DNA of 64,000 bases from Streptomyces flaveolus (lineage in GTDB: Bacteria; Actinomycetota; Actinomycetes; Streptomycetales; Streptomycetaceae). Shown here piece after piece: positions 1 to 8,200 of this stretch (positions are counted from its first letter, which is position 1; each line of letters opens with the position of its first letter). The translations under genes and the position numbers were made by a program. Where the stretch lies: NCBI RefSeq assembly GCF_000716535.1, contig NZ_JNWV01000008.1, positions 1-64,000 on the forward strand. The letters are read 5' to 3'. Under the pieces are notes generated by a model, which was given only the letters and a program-made list of their open reading frames with translations, did not search any database and had not been told where the DNA came from.

Positions 1-56
1 GTCCCCACCCCCGCCCACCCCTCCCCCCGGGCGATACGCGTGCATAGGAGCCCGCG

Positions 57-2246
57 ATGAGCGACATGATCACCGCGGACCTGGTCGATCTCGACCTGTC
101 CGCCGACACCAAGGAAGCGGCGGCCCGTGCCCTCGCCGAGCGCATGGTGGCCCAGGGCCGGGTGACCGACCTGGAGGGCTTCCTCGCCGACGTGGCCGCC
201 CGGGAAGCCCAGATGCCGACCGGCCTGGACGGCGGTATCGGCATCCCGCACTGCCGTAGCGCCCATGTCACCGAACCGACCCTCGCGTTCGGCCGTAGCG
301 CCGCCGGCATCGACTTCGGCGCCGCGGACGGCCCGGCCGACCTGATCTTCCTGATCGCGGCCCCCGCCGGCGCGGACGACGCCCACCTCACGATCCTCTC
401 CTCCCTCGCCCGCCAGCTCATGAACGCGGAGTTCACCTCCGCGCTGCGGGCGGTGGGCGCCCCGGAGACGGCGGCGGCGCTGATCCGGGGCGACGAGGCG
501 CCGTCGGCCAAGAGCGCCGAGGACACCTCCGAAGACACCGCTGCGGCTCCGGTGGCGGCCTCCACCGGCGCCGCAGCGGGCAAGACGGCGCACACGCCGG
601 ACACGGACGCGAGCGCCGGGGGCGCGAGCCCGGAAGGCGCCGAGGGGGCAAAATCCCCGGCGCACGCCGCCACGGCGGACACCACACCGCCCGCCGCGGA
701 GCCCACCCCCGCGGCCGCCGGCACCGACAGCGGCGAGCGTCCCTTCCGTGTCGTCGCCGTCACCTCCTGCCCCACCGGTATCGCCCACACCTACATGGCG
801 GCCGAGTCCCTGGAGAACGCCGGCCGCGAGGCGGGCGTCGAGGTGGTCGTCGAGACGCAGGGCTCGGCCGGGTTCGACCGGCTGGATCCGGCGGTGATCG
901 CGGCGGCGGACGGCGTGATCTTCGCGCACGACGTCCCGGTGCGCGACAAGGACCGCTTCGCCGGCAAGCCGACCGTGGACGTCGGCGTGAAGGCGGGCAT
1001 CAACCGGCCCGCCGAACTCCTCGCGCAGGTCCGCGAGAAGGCCGCGCGCGGCGAGGTGAGCACGCCGGCGCACGCGTCGGCCGGTACGCCGGTCGAGCGC
1101 GCGGGCGACTCCAGCGAGGGCTACGGCACCAAGCTCCGCAAGTGGCTGATGTCCGGCGTCAGCTACATGGTCCCGTTCGTCGCCGCGGGCGGTCTCCTCA
1201 TCGCCCTCGGCTTCGCGATCGGCGGCTGGCAGGTCGACAAGGCTCCCTCGGTCATGGACCACTTCGTGTGGACGCAGACCGGCAGCTGGGGCGCGCTGCT
1301 GTTCCAGATCGGCAAAGTGGCCTTCGACTTCCTCGTCCCGGTGCTGGCCGGCTACATCGCCTACGGCATGGCGGACCGGCCCGGACTGGTCCCCGGCTTC
1401 GTCGGAGGCGCGATCTCCCTCACCATCAACGCCGGCTTCCTCGGCGGCCTGGCGGCCGGTCTGATCGCCGGTGGCGTGGTGATGGGCATCCAGAAGGTGC
1501 GGATCCCACCGACCCTGCGCGGCATCATGCCGGTGGTGGTGATCCCGCTGATCTCCTCGGCGATCGTCGGCTTCCTGATGTTCGTCGTGATCGGCAAGCC
1601 CATCGCCAGTGCCCAGAAGGGGCTGACCGACTGGCTGAACGGCCTCACCGGCACCAACGCCGTCCTGCTGGGCGCCCTGCTCGGCCTGATGATGTGCTTC
1701 GACCTCGGCGGCCCGGTCAACAAGGTCGCCTACACCTTCGCCACCGCCGGCATCGCCGTCGCCAATCCCAGCGACTCCGCGATGAAGATCATGGCCGCGG
1801 TGATGGCGGCCGGCATGGTCCCGCCGCTGGCGATGGCCCTGGCCACCACCGTGCGCGGCAGGCTGTTCACGCAGACCGAGCGGGAGAACGGCAAGGCCGC
1901 CTGGGTGCTGGGCGCCTCCTTCATCTCCGAGGGCGCGATCCCGTTCGCGGCGGCCGACCCGCTGCGCGTCATCCCGTCCTCCATGGTGGGCGGTGCGCTC
2001 ACCGGCGCCCTGTCGATGGCCTTCGGCGCCACCCTCCGCGCCCCGCACGGCGGCATCTTCGTGGTCCCGCTGATCGGCAACCCGTTCCTGTACCTGGTGG
2101 CCATCGCGGCCGGCGTCTGCGTCACCACGGCCCTGGTGGTCCTCCTGAAGGGGCTGCGCAAGCCGGTCCCCGGGTCCACGGCCACCGATCCCGCCGCGCC
2201 GGCGGCCACCGCGCCGAAGGAGGCCAAGCAGCCGATAGCGGCCTGA
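57..2246 (+). CDS. fruA: Fructose-specific PTS permease, fused EIIABC
   Basis: This 729-residue membrane permease takes up fructose and phosphorylates it to fructose 1-phosphate with phosphate from HPr. The order is EIIA (about 1-150, His65 in GIGIPHC as phosphosite), an Ala/Pro/Thr-rich linker (about 151-228), EIIB (Cys238 in TSCPTGIAHT as phosphosite), then a hydrophobic EIIC from about residue 360. This is the usual FruA fusion. The ATG has AGGAG at 46-50. In streptomycetes fruK and a regulator normally lie just upstream; here they would be off the window edge, which is inference. Confidence 0.95.
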   Translation: MSDMITADLVDLDLSADTKEAAARALAERMVAQGRVTDLEGFLADVAAREAQMPTGLDGGIGIPHCRSAHVTEPTLAFGRSAAGIDFGAADGPADLIFLIAAPAGADDAHLTILSSLARQLMNAEFTSALRAVGAPETAAALIRGDEAPSAKSAEDTSEDTAAAPVAASTGAAAGKTAHTPDTDASAGGASPEGAEGAKSPAHAATADTTPPAAEPTPAAAGTDSGERPFRVVAVTSCPTGIAHTYMAAESLENAGREAGVEVVVETQGSAGFDRLDPAVIAAADGVIFAHDVPVRDKDRFAGKPTVDVGVKAGINRPAELLAQVREKAARGEVSTPAHASAGTPVERAGDSSEGYGTKLRKWLMSGVSYMVPFVAAGGLLIALGFAIGGWQVDKAPSVMDHFVWTQTGSWGALLFQIGKVAFDFLVPVLAGYIAYGMADRPGLVPGFVGGAISLTINAGFLGGLAAGLIAGGVVMGIQKVRIPPTLRGIMPVVVIPLISSAIVGFLMFVVIGKPIASAQKGLTDWLNGLTGTNAVLLGALLGLMMCFDLGGPVNKVAYTFATAGIAVANPSDSAMKIMAAVMAAGMVPPLAMALATTVRGRLFTQTERENGKAAWVLGASFISEGAIPFAAADPLRVIPSSMVGGALTGALSMAFGATLRAPHGGIFVVPLIGNPFLYLVAIAAGVCVTTALVVLLKGLRKPVPGSTATDPAAPAATAPKEAKQPIAA

Positions 2247-2343
2247 CCCCCGCGTCCCCGCCGAGGGCGCCGCGCCTCACCCCTCAGGCCCCCCTTGTCC
2301 CTTTGGTTCGCTGTGAGTTGTTCACGGCACCTGCGAGATACGT

Positions 2344-2373
2344 CACGGTCCGGGACCAAAGTCCCGGACCGTG
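2344..2373. promoter_or_regulatory. Perfect 13-bp inverted repeat containing a DevR/DosR-type box
   Basis: Two perfect 13-base arms (cacggtccgggac and its complement) flank caaa. The core GGGAC-N4-GTCCC has the spacing of the DevR/DosR (OsdR in Streptomyces) operator GGGACTWWAGTCCC. It ends 16 bases before the next start codon. It could instead be a terminator for fruA, but no T-tract follows and the stop codon is about 100 bases away, so I favour an operator. Confidence 0.5.
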
Positions 2374-2389
2374 GTGTGTACTGGGACGC

Positions 2390-2641
2390 ATGCCTGAGCA
2401 CGCCCCGACCCTCCAGCTCATCGGCGTGGCCGTCCTCGCCGTGGCGGCCGTCGTCTGGGCCGTCGTTCTGCTGCGGCTGATGCGCCGTGCTGGCCGCCGG
2501 ACCGTCGTCCGGCGCTCCACCGCGCCGCTCCCGGCCCTGCCGAGCCAGACGCGGGTCGGCCCCTCCCGGGAGTCCGTCGAGCTGACTCCGGCCGAACAGG
2601 ACGCGTTCGCGGGCCTGGTACGGCACCTCGCCAACGGCTGA
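2390..2641 (+). CDS. Small membrane protein, function unknown
   Basis: An 83-residue protein with one N-terminal transmembrane segment (about residues 8-28), a basic RRAGRR stretch after it (positive-inside rule puts the C-terminus in the cytoplasm), and an acidic tail ending ELTPAEQDAFAGLVRHLANG. I do not recognise the family. The ATG follows a 13-bp inverted repeat resembling a DevR/DosR operator, so hypoxia- or NO-linked expression is possible. No clear Shine-Dalgarno is seen, so the start rests on the membrane segment and reading frame. Confidence 0.65.
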   Translation: MPEHAPTLQLIGVAVLAVAAVVWAVVLLRLMRRAGRRTVVRRSTAPLPALPSQTRVGPSRESVELTPAEQDAFAGLVRHLANG

Positions 2642-2644
2642 CCC

Positions 2645-3391
2645 TCAGCCCTGCCGCGCCGCGCGCCGCTCCATCGCGTCCCGGGCCGCGTCCTCCGACA
2701 TGTAGACCTCGCACATGTGCCGTCCGTCGGGCGTCGCCGTGTGCTCGACCTCCCACAGGGAGATCTCGGTGCCGTCCGGCAACAGGAAGGCGTGCTCGTA
2801 CAGCGCGTAGCTCAGTCCGGTCCGGCCGGCCCGCCCGGGGCGGCCGAACGCCTGCGTGATCTCGTGCGCGGTCGCCGTCGCCAGCAGTGCCGCCGTGTGC
2901 GCGTCGGGCCGGTCGGGGTTCTCCGCACGGCGCAGCAGCCGGCGCGCGTGGTCCGCCGAGTCGTCGGAGGCGAACACGTGCCGGGGCTCGGGCATCGCCC
3001 ACAGCCGCATCAGCGCGGGCAGCTCGAAGTCCTGCGTCTCGGGGGGCAGTCCGAGCCGTGCCGTGGCGGTCTGCACCTCCTCCTCGTCGACGTACACCTC
3101 GTGCTGCGGCGCGCTGCCCGGGGTGGGGTTGTGCACCAGCTCCCACAGCGTGACCGCCGAGCCGTCGGCGAGCAGCCAGGTGTGCCGGTACGTCTCCCGG
3201 TGCAGCCCCGCGCTGTGGTACGCGGAATGCAGCGAACTGTCGTGCGCCAGCGCGCAGTCGAGCTGCCTTATGACGTCGTCGGGCAGCTCGAAGGAGTTCA
3301 GGGCACGGCCGAGGAGCCGCGCGAGATGCTCCTCAGGAGACTCGGGCGACTCGGCTGGTTCGTACGCTGCGGTCTCGTACGGAACGCTCAA
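2645..3391 (-). CDS. Streptomyces-conserved protein with internal duplication (DUF6227-like)
   Basis: A 248-residue soluble, acidic protein. It carries the same module twice: residues about 70-109 (HTWLLADGSAVTLWELVHN) and about 200-240 (HAFLLPDGTEISLWEVEHT), each ending EVYV/M with acidic residues after. I associate it with a Streptomyces-restricted unknown family, probably DUF6227, from memory. The start is TTG with GGGAG five bases upstream. The overlapping ATG in that gap is out of frame and stops at once. It is transcribed in the same direction as the L,D-transpeptidase upstream, separated by a hairpin. Confidence 0.75.
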   Translation of the reverse strand: MSVPYETAAYEPAESPESPEEHLARLLGRALNSFELPDDVIRQLDCALAHDSSLHSAYHSAGLHRETYRHTWLLADGSAVTLWELVHNPTPGSAPQHEVYVDEEEVQTATARLGLPPETQDFELPALMRLWAMPEPRHVFASDDSADHARRLLRRAENPDRPDAHTAALLATATAHEITQAFGRPGRAGRTGLSYALYEHAFLLPDGTEISLWEVEHTATPDGRHMCEVYMSEDAARDAMERRAARQG

Positions 3392-3495
3392 GGCATCTCC
3401 CGGCGTTGCTGCATGTCACCTTGTGGGTGCATACCGTAGCCCCTCGGTCGGACATCATGTCCGGGAACCGAGAAAACGTACGCCGGGGAAACGCG

Positions 3496-3526
3496 CGGGC
3501 CGTGCGAAAAATTCCCGCGCGGCCCG
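3496..3526 (-). terminator. Hairpin downstream of the L,D-transpeptidase gene
   Basis: Arms cgggccgtgcg and cgcgcggcccg pair over 11 bp with one G-U around a 9-base loop, about 22 bases after the stop codon of the gene at 3549-4766. There is no strong T-tract, as is usual in Streptomyces. Confidence 0.5.
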
Positions 3527-3548
3527 CCGTCCCGTCAAAACACGCCGC

Positions 3549-4766
3549 TCAGACGGCACTTCCCGCGGTCCAGGCGCTCCACGACATGTTCCAGCCGTTG
3601 AGGCCGTTGTCGGGGGCGACCGTCGTGTCGGGGGAGTTCTTCACGATCACCACGTCGCCGACGAGCGAGTTGTCGTAGAACCACTTGGCAGGCGTGTCAC
3701 CCTGCGCCCCCTGCACGTCCGCGAGGCCGACACAGCCGTGGCTGGTGCCCTCCCGCCCGAACGGCGGGTTGCCCTTGTTGTACCAGTAGCTGCCGTGGAT
3801 GAACGTCCCCGACGACGTCAGCCGCATCGCGTGCGGCACGTCCGGTATGTCGTACTCCCCGCCGAAGCCGACCGTCGAGCCGTTCATGCGGGTCTGCACG
3901 AACTTCTCGGAGATCACCATCTGCCCGTTGTACGTGGTGTGCTGCGGGCTGCCCGCCGAGATCGGCACCGTCTTGACGGTCTGGCCGTCGCGGACGACCG
4001 TCATGGTCTGCGTGTGGGCGTCGACCGTGGAGACCTGCGACCGGCCGATCGTGAAGGAGACCGTCTTCTTCTGCACGCCGTAGACGCCCTGGGCGCCCTG
4101 GACCCCGTCCAGGTCGATGTTCATCGTGACCTTGGACCCGGCCTTCCAGTACTCCTGCGGGCGGAAGTCGAGCCGCCGGTCGCCGAACCAGTGCCCGACC
4201 ACCTGCTGGCCGCTGGTGGTGTTGACCGTGATGTGCGACTGCACGGCCTTCTTGTCGGTGATCGACTTGTCGAAGGTGAACGACACCGGCATGCCCACCC
4301 CGACCGTCGTGCCGTTGTCCGGCGTGTAGGTGCCGATGAAGCTGTTCGCCGAGTTGACGGTGGTGAAGATGGAGTTGGCCGCCGCCGTGCGCCCCTCGGC
4401 GTCCTTCGCGGTCGCGGATATCTGGTACTTCGTCCCGCGCTCCAGCTGCTCCTTCGGCTTCCAGGTGTGGCCGTCCGCCGATATCGCCCCCGGCACGGTC
4501 TGCCCCGACCCCGCCACGGTCATCTTCACATCGGTCAGCTTCCCGTCGCTGACCTTCACCCCGGTCGCGTTGATGGACGCCCCGGTCGAACCGTCCTTGG
4601 CCGAGATCGCGATCTTCGCCGTCGATGTCTTCGGGGAGTCCTTGCCCCCCTTGCCGTCGTCGCTCGCCTTGGCGTTGCCGCCGCAGGCGGTCAGGGTGAG
4701 GGCGCCGACCATCAGGGCGGCACAGGCCCCCAGTGCGCGCCGCGCTGCAATGTCCGGCGTTGTCAC
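3549..4766 (-). CDS. L,D-transpeptidase lipoprotein (YkuD fold with Ig-like domains)
   Basis: This 405-residue secreted lipoprotein makes 3-3 cross-links in peptidoglycan. The signal peptide ends in the lipobox LTAC (lipidated Cys28). A Gly/Lys/Ser linker, two Ig-like domains (about 50-140 and 145-240) and a YkuD catalytic domain (about 245-380) follow. The catalytic signature is complete: His324 in FIHG and TSHGCVG with nucleophile Cys345. The domain plan matches mycobacterial LdtMt2. The GTG start has GGGAG upstream. The open frame extends much further 5', but that part has the wrong composition and lies over the neighbouring gene, so I rejected it. Confidence 0.93.
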   Translation of the reverse strand: MTTPDIAARRALGACAALMVGALTLTACGGNAKASDDGKGGKDSPKTSTAKIAISAKDGSTGASINATGVKVSDGKLTDVKMTVAGSGQTVPGAISADGHTWKPKEQLERGTKYQISATAKDAEGRTAAANSIFTTVNSANSFIGTYTPDNGTTVGVGMPVSFTFDKSITDKKAVQSHITVNTTSGQQVVGHWFGDRRLDFRPQEYWKAGSKVTMNIDLDGVQGAQGVYGVQKKTVSFTIGRSQVSTVDAHTQTMTVVRDGQTVKTVPISAGSPQHTTYNGQMVISEKFVQTRMNGSTVGFGGEYDIPDVPHAMRLTSSGTFIHGSYWYNKGNPPFGREGTSHGCVGLADVQGAQGDTPAKWFYDNSLVGDVVIVKNSPDTTVAPDNGLNGWNMSWSAWTAGSAV

Positions 4767-4915
4767 GGGCTGCTCCCAGTTCGTGTGATGTGCGTGATCC
4801 GTTCCAGTGCGTGGAGAAAGAGGGCACCGACGCCGGGGAAGGTTCCCTCCGTCTCCCTTCAACGCCATCACGTGACAGAACCGCGACAATCCACCCCGCC
4901 CCCGGGGCCGTACCG

Positions 4916-5941
4916 TTACGCCTTCCCGTACAACTCCCCGTACGACGGCCACACTCCGCCCGGCCCGGCGACCGACTCGGCGGCGCGCACCGCCCGGACG
5001 ATCGCGCGTGTCACCACGTCCGCGCCGGCGGCGAGGATGTCGTTGAGCGCCAAGGGGTGCGCGTCCAGCGCGTGCGTGCCGGTCGCCAGCGTGAACACCG
5101 TGTCCCCGTCGTGCAGCAGGTGCACCGGCCGTACGGCCCGCGCGATCCCGTCGTGCGCCGTACCCGCCAGCTTCTGCGCCTGCGCCTTGGAGAGGTCCGC
5201 GTCCGTCGCGACCACCGCCAGCGTCGTGTTGAGCGGCGCCGGCCCGTTTCCGGCGGCCGCCTCGTCCAGGCGCCGGCACGCGGCCTCGTGCACCCGCTCC
5301 TGCGGATACTCCACCCGTCCCTGGAACAACTCCCCGTACAGCACCCCCGTTTCCGGATCCAGCACCGACCCGGCGGCGTTCGCCACCACCAGCGCCGCCA
5401 CCGTGATCCCCGAGTCGAGCACCGTGCTCGCGGTGCCCACCCCGCCCTTGAGCCGCCCGGCGACCGCGCCCGTGCCCGCGCCGACGCACCCCTGCGCCAC
5501 CGGGGCCCCCGGCTCACCGGCCGCCGCGGCCTCCACCGCCGCGCGTCCCGTCCCCGCGTCCGGACGGGCCCGGAAGTCCCCGCCGCGCCCCAGGTCGAAG
5601 ACGCACGCGGCGGGCACCACCGGCACGACGTGCGCCGGATCCGTCCCCACCCGCACGCCCCGCTCCCGCTCCTCCAGCCAGGCCATCACCCCGGAGGCCG
5701 CGTCGAGCCCGTACGCGCTGCCTCCGGTCAGCACGACGGCGTCGACCTTCCGCACCACGTTGCGCGGGTCGAGCGCGTCGGTCTCCTTGGTGCCGGGGCC
5801 GCCGCCGCGCACGTCCACGGCCGCGACCGCGCCGCCCACGGGGGCGAGGACGACCGTGGTTCCGGTGAGCCACCCGTCGCCGGTACGGGTGGCGTGCCCC
5901 ACGCGCAGCCCGGCGACGTCCGTCAATGCGTCAGCTGTCAT
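4916..5941 (-). CDS. P1-family (DmpA/NylC-type) N-terminal nucleophile peptidase
   Basis: A 341-residue self-processing hydrolase of the family that includes DmpA aminopeptidase and NylC nylon-oligomer hydrolase. Seen are the early DVAGLRVGH motif, the LTGGSAYGLDAASG segment, and LNTTLAVVATDADL, where the Asn238-Thr239 bond fits the autocleavage site and Thr239 the new N-terminal nucleophile. There is no signal peptide, so it is cytoplasmic. The substrate cannot be read from sequence; amide or beta-peptide cleavage is the family norm. The ATG start sits 40 bases from the next gene on the same strand. Confidence 0.88.
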   Translation of the reverse strand: MTADALTDVAGLRVGHATRTGDGWLTGTTVVLAPVGGAVAAVDVRGGGPGTKETDALDPRNVVRKVDAVVLTGGSAYGLDAASGVMAWLEERERGVRVGTDPAHVVPVVPAACVFDLGRGGDFRARPDAGTGRAAVEAAAAGEPGAPVAQGCVGAGTGAVAGRLKGGVGTASTVLDSGITVAALVVANAAGSVLDPETGVLYGELFQGRVEYPQERVHEAACRRLDEAAAGNGPAPLNTTLAVVATDADLSKAQAQKLAGTAHDGIARAVRPVHLLHDGDTVFTLATGTHALDAHPLALNDILAAGADVVTRAIVRAVRAAESVAGPGGVWPSYGELYGKA

Positions 5942-5981
5942 GGACGCCAGTCTGGCCCAGTCCGGCGCGCCGCCCGGAAGG

Positions 5982-7217
5982 TCAGCCGGCCGGGGCGGCG
6001 GTGCCGGCCGCGTGCCGCCGGCCGGCCGTGCGCGCCGTCAGGATCACCCCGGTGGCCACCGAGGCCGCGGACACCAGCCCCGCCGCGAGCACCGCCCAGT
6101 CGCCCAGGAAGGTGCAGCAGATCACCAGCAGAGCCGTGACCGGCAGCACCAGTTGCTGGGCGAGGCCCGCCTTGAAGTGCCGGGCGTGCAGCGCCCACAC
6201 GGTCAGCAGGTACAGCGCCGTCGGCAGGGTGACGGCGGCCGAGGCGGACAGGACGGAGATGTGCGCCTTGCCGACCGCCTGTTCCACGGCGACCTCCAGG
6301 CCGGCGCCGATCGCCGCCGCCGAGGCGAAGACCAGGTAGTGGCCGTAGCCCCAGACGAACGCCCGCCGGCTGGAGCGCAGGTGGCCGTGGATGGGCACCA
6401 CGAAGTAGATCCACCACGCGGAGAAGACGACCAGTAGCCCGCCCGCCGCGATGGGCAGCAGCTCGCCCAGCGCGTTGTGCTCGGCCACGGCCGACTTCAC
6501 CGCCACCGTGGCCGCGGCGATCGTCTCGCCGAGCACGATGATCGTGAACAGGCCGTACCGCTCGGCGATGTGATGCGGGTGCCAGGAGGTCTCCTGGGCC
6601 TTCTCGGCGTACAGCGGCACGCACAGTTCCGCGACCACCATCACCAGGAACACCCAGGCCCGGGCCGGCTCCGGCAGCACGACCAGCCCGAGCCAGCCGA
6701 CCTGGCACAGCAGCACGCCGCACGCGTACCGCAGTGCCGTGGTCCGCTCCGCGCCCGGCGCCGATCTCGCGGCTCTCAGCCACTGCCAGACCATGGCCAG
6801 CCGCATGATCACATAGCCGAGCCAGACCAGGAAGAAGTCGTGCTGCGTGGCGGCCCGGGAGATCCCGGCGGCCAGCACCAGGACGCCGGCGATCTGCACC
6901 AGGGTGACGACCCGGTAGAGCGCGTCGTCGTTGTCGTACGCCGAGGCGAACCAGCTGAAGTTCATCCACGCCCACCAGATGGCGAAGAAGAGCATCGCGT
7001 AGTTGAGGATGCCCTCGCCCGCGTGGCCCGCCGCCACGGCGTGCACCAACTGCACGCCCGCCTGCGCGACCGCCACGACGAAGCACAGGTCGAAGAAGAG
7101 CTCCAGCGAGGAGGCGACGCGGTGTGCCTCGTCACGTCCGCGGGCGGTGAGCCGTCGCAGGGGGCCGGAGGGGTGCGGTGCGCCCGCCGGGGGCGCGGGA
7201 GTGGAACTCGACGTCAT
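5982..7217 (-). CDS. LtrA-family (low temperature requirement A) membrane protein
   Basis: A 411-residue polytopic inner-membrane protein. The family signature is near the N-terminus (VASSLELFFDLCFVVAVAQ), followed by about ten or more hydrophobic segments. LtrA was named from a Listeria cold-growth mutant; its biochemical role is unknown. The start is ATG with GGGAA just upstream. A GTG four codons earlier is possible, while the long 5' extension of the frame overlaps mscL and is rejected. A CRP-like palindrome lies in the 123-base region shared with the divergent small gene. Confidence 0.85.
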   Translation of the reverse strand: MTSSSTPAPPAGAPHPSGPLRRLTARGRDEAHRVASSLELFFDLCFVVAVAQAGVQLVHAVAAGHAGEGILNYAMLFFAIWWAWMNFSWFASAYDNDDALYRVVTLVQIAGVLVLAAGISRAATQHDFFLVWLGYVIMRLAMVWQWLRAARSAPGAERTTALRYACGVLLCQVGWLGLVVLPEPARAWVFLVMVVAELCVPLYAEKAQETSWHPHHIAERYGLFTIIVLGETIAAATVAVKSAVAEHNALGELLPIAAGGLLVVFSAWWIYFVVPIHGHLRSSRRAFVWGYGHYLVFASAAAIGAGLEVAVEQAVGKAHISVLSASAAVTLPTALYLLTVWALHARHFKAGLAQQLVLPVTALLVICCTFLGDWAVLAAGLVSAASVATGVILTARTAGRRHAAGTAAPAG

Positions 7218-7250
7218 GGTTCCCAGCACAGCAGAAAACCGCCGTGAAAT

Positions 7251-7270
7251 CTTGTGAAGCCTTTCACAAG
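7251..7270. promoter_or_regulatory. CRP-type palindrome TGTGA-N6-TCACA between divergent genes
   Basis: cttgtgaa-gcct-ttcacaag has perfect 8-base arms and contains the textbook CRP core TGTGA-AGCCTT-TCACA. It lies 34 bases before the ltrA-like start and 71 before the small gene on the other strand. Streptomyces has a Crp regulator with a related GTG/CAC palindrome; a GntR-type operator is the alternative. Confidence 0.5.
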
Positions 7271-7340
7271 GGCGCGAGGCTCCGCACGCCCTGCGAAAAC
7301 CCCAGGCAGGGGGGCTCGGCGGGAGCCGTACCCTGGAGGC

Positions 7341-7517
7341 ATGAGCACCGCCCGCGAACCCGAGCCGCGCGACCCGAAGCCCGCGCTGGTCTTCGACGAC
7401 CCGCTGGACCAGCAGTCCTCGGACGACACCGACCGCGGGTGGGGCGAGCGCCCGGACGGCGACAGCGCCGCCGACCTGAAGCGCTTCCTGGACGAGAAGC
7501 CGCCCCACCACCTCTGA
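7341..7517 (+). CDS. Small acidic protein, function unknown
   Basis: A 58-residue hydrophilic protein rich in Asp, Glu, Pro and Arg, probably disordered until a short helix (ADLKRFLDEK). It has a strong GGAGG one base before its ATG spacing region (7335-7339), which argues that it is real. No cysteines or membrane segment are present. It is divergent from the LtrA gene and convergent with mscL. Its last codons and stop are part of a local direct duplication. I do not recognise a characterised family. Confidence 0.65.
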   Translation: MSTAREPEPRDPKPALVFDDPLDQQSSDDTDRGWGERPDGDSAADLKRFLDEKPPHHL

Positions 7518-7571
7518 GCGGTCCGCGGGCGGAGCCACCACCTCCGAGCGGCCCGAGCGGTCCGCGGGTGG
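7504..7571. repeat. Local direct duplication across the 3' end of the small gene
   Basis: ccaccacctctgagcgg at 7504 recurs as ccaccacctccgagcgg at 7535, and both copies are followed by a tccgcggg block. The duplication spans the stop codon of the gene at 7341-7517 and fills the gap to mscL. Confidence 0.6.
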
Positions 7572-7576
7572 CGCCG

Positions 7577-8053
7577 CTAGCGCTCGTCGCGCCCGGCCCC
7601 GCGCTGCGCGACCAGCGCGTCGCGGATCTCCTTGAGCACCTCCAGCTCGGTCACCTCGACCACTTCCTTCGTGCCCTCCCGGGCCGCCTTCCGGGCCGCC
7701 TGCCGGGCCAGGTACTTCGACATCGGCAGGACCATCAGGAAGTACACCACCGCCGCGGTGATCAGAAAGCTGAGCGTGGACCCGAGGACGGAGCCCCACA
7801 TGATCGGCACCCCGCTCTTGACCGTGCCGTCCGCGGCCACCCGGCACGGGTCCTTGAGACAGGAGCTGTAGTTGTCGAGGCTCTGTGTGCCGATCGCCCC
7901 GACCAGCGGATTGATGATCCCCTTCACGATCGCGTTGACGATGTTCGTGAAGGCCGCGCCGATGACCACCGCGACCGCCAGGTCGACGACGTTGCCGCGC
8001 ATCAGGAAGGCCTTGAAGCCCTGCCAGACGCTCGGATCCTTCTTCACGCTCAC
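7577..8053 (-). CDS. mscL: Large-conductance mechanosensitive channel
   Basis: This 158-residue homopentameric inner-membrane channel opens under membrane tension and releases solutes on osmotic downshock. Seen are the N-terminal GFKAFLMRGNVVDLAVAVVIG helix (S1/TM1), conserved Asn/Ile residues of the pore, a periplasmic loop with two Cys (CLKDPC), TM2 (about 72-95) and a charged C-terminal helix ending in Arg/Glu. Length fits bacterial MscL. The chosen GTG has GGAGAG eight bases upstream; a start eight codons earlier lacks a good ribosome site. Confidence 0.96.
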   Translation of the reverse strand: MSVKKDPSVWQGFKAFLMRGNVVDLAVAVVIGAAFTNIVNAIVKGIINPLVGAIGTQSLDNYSSCLKDPCRVAADGTVKSGVPIMWGSVLGSTLSFLITAAVVYFLMVLPMSKYLARQAARKAAREGTKEVVEVTELEVLKEIRDALVAQRGAGRDER

Positions 8054-8200
8054 TTGGGGGACTCTCCTCGCGTGCACGGGGTGTGGAACGAAATGCTCCG
8101 CAACCTACGGCACGCTGCGGCGGTCGTGTCCACTTCCGTAACCGGATCGAGGCCCTTGCCCACACCTCGGCCACGGCACGGAGAACGCGTACGCACCGGC

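Noticed and set aside
4868..4875. Palindrome tcacgtga upstream of the transpeptidase gene
   Set aside because: Eight bases with no second copy or flanking symmetry; likely chance.
3549..5489. The full 646-codon frame as one transpeptidase
   Set aside because: Residues before GTG 4766 are Arg/Gly-rich shadow of the P1 peptidase; signal peptide and lipobox start at 4766.
2856..6437. An 1193-codon open frame on the plus strand opposite the transpeptidase and peptidase genes
   Set aside because: Antisense shadow caused by high GC; low-complexity Arg/Ser/Pro product with no motifs, while the minus strand has complete catalytic signatures.
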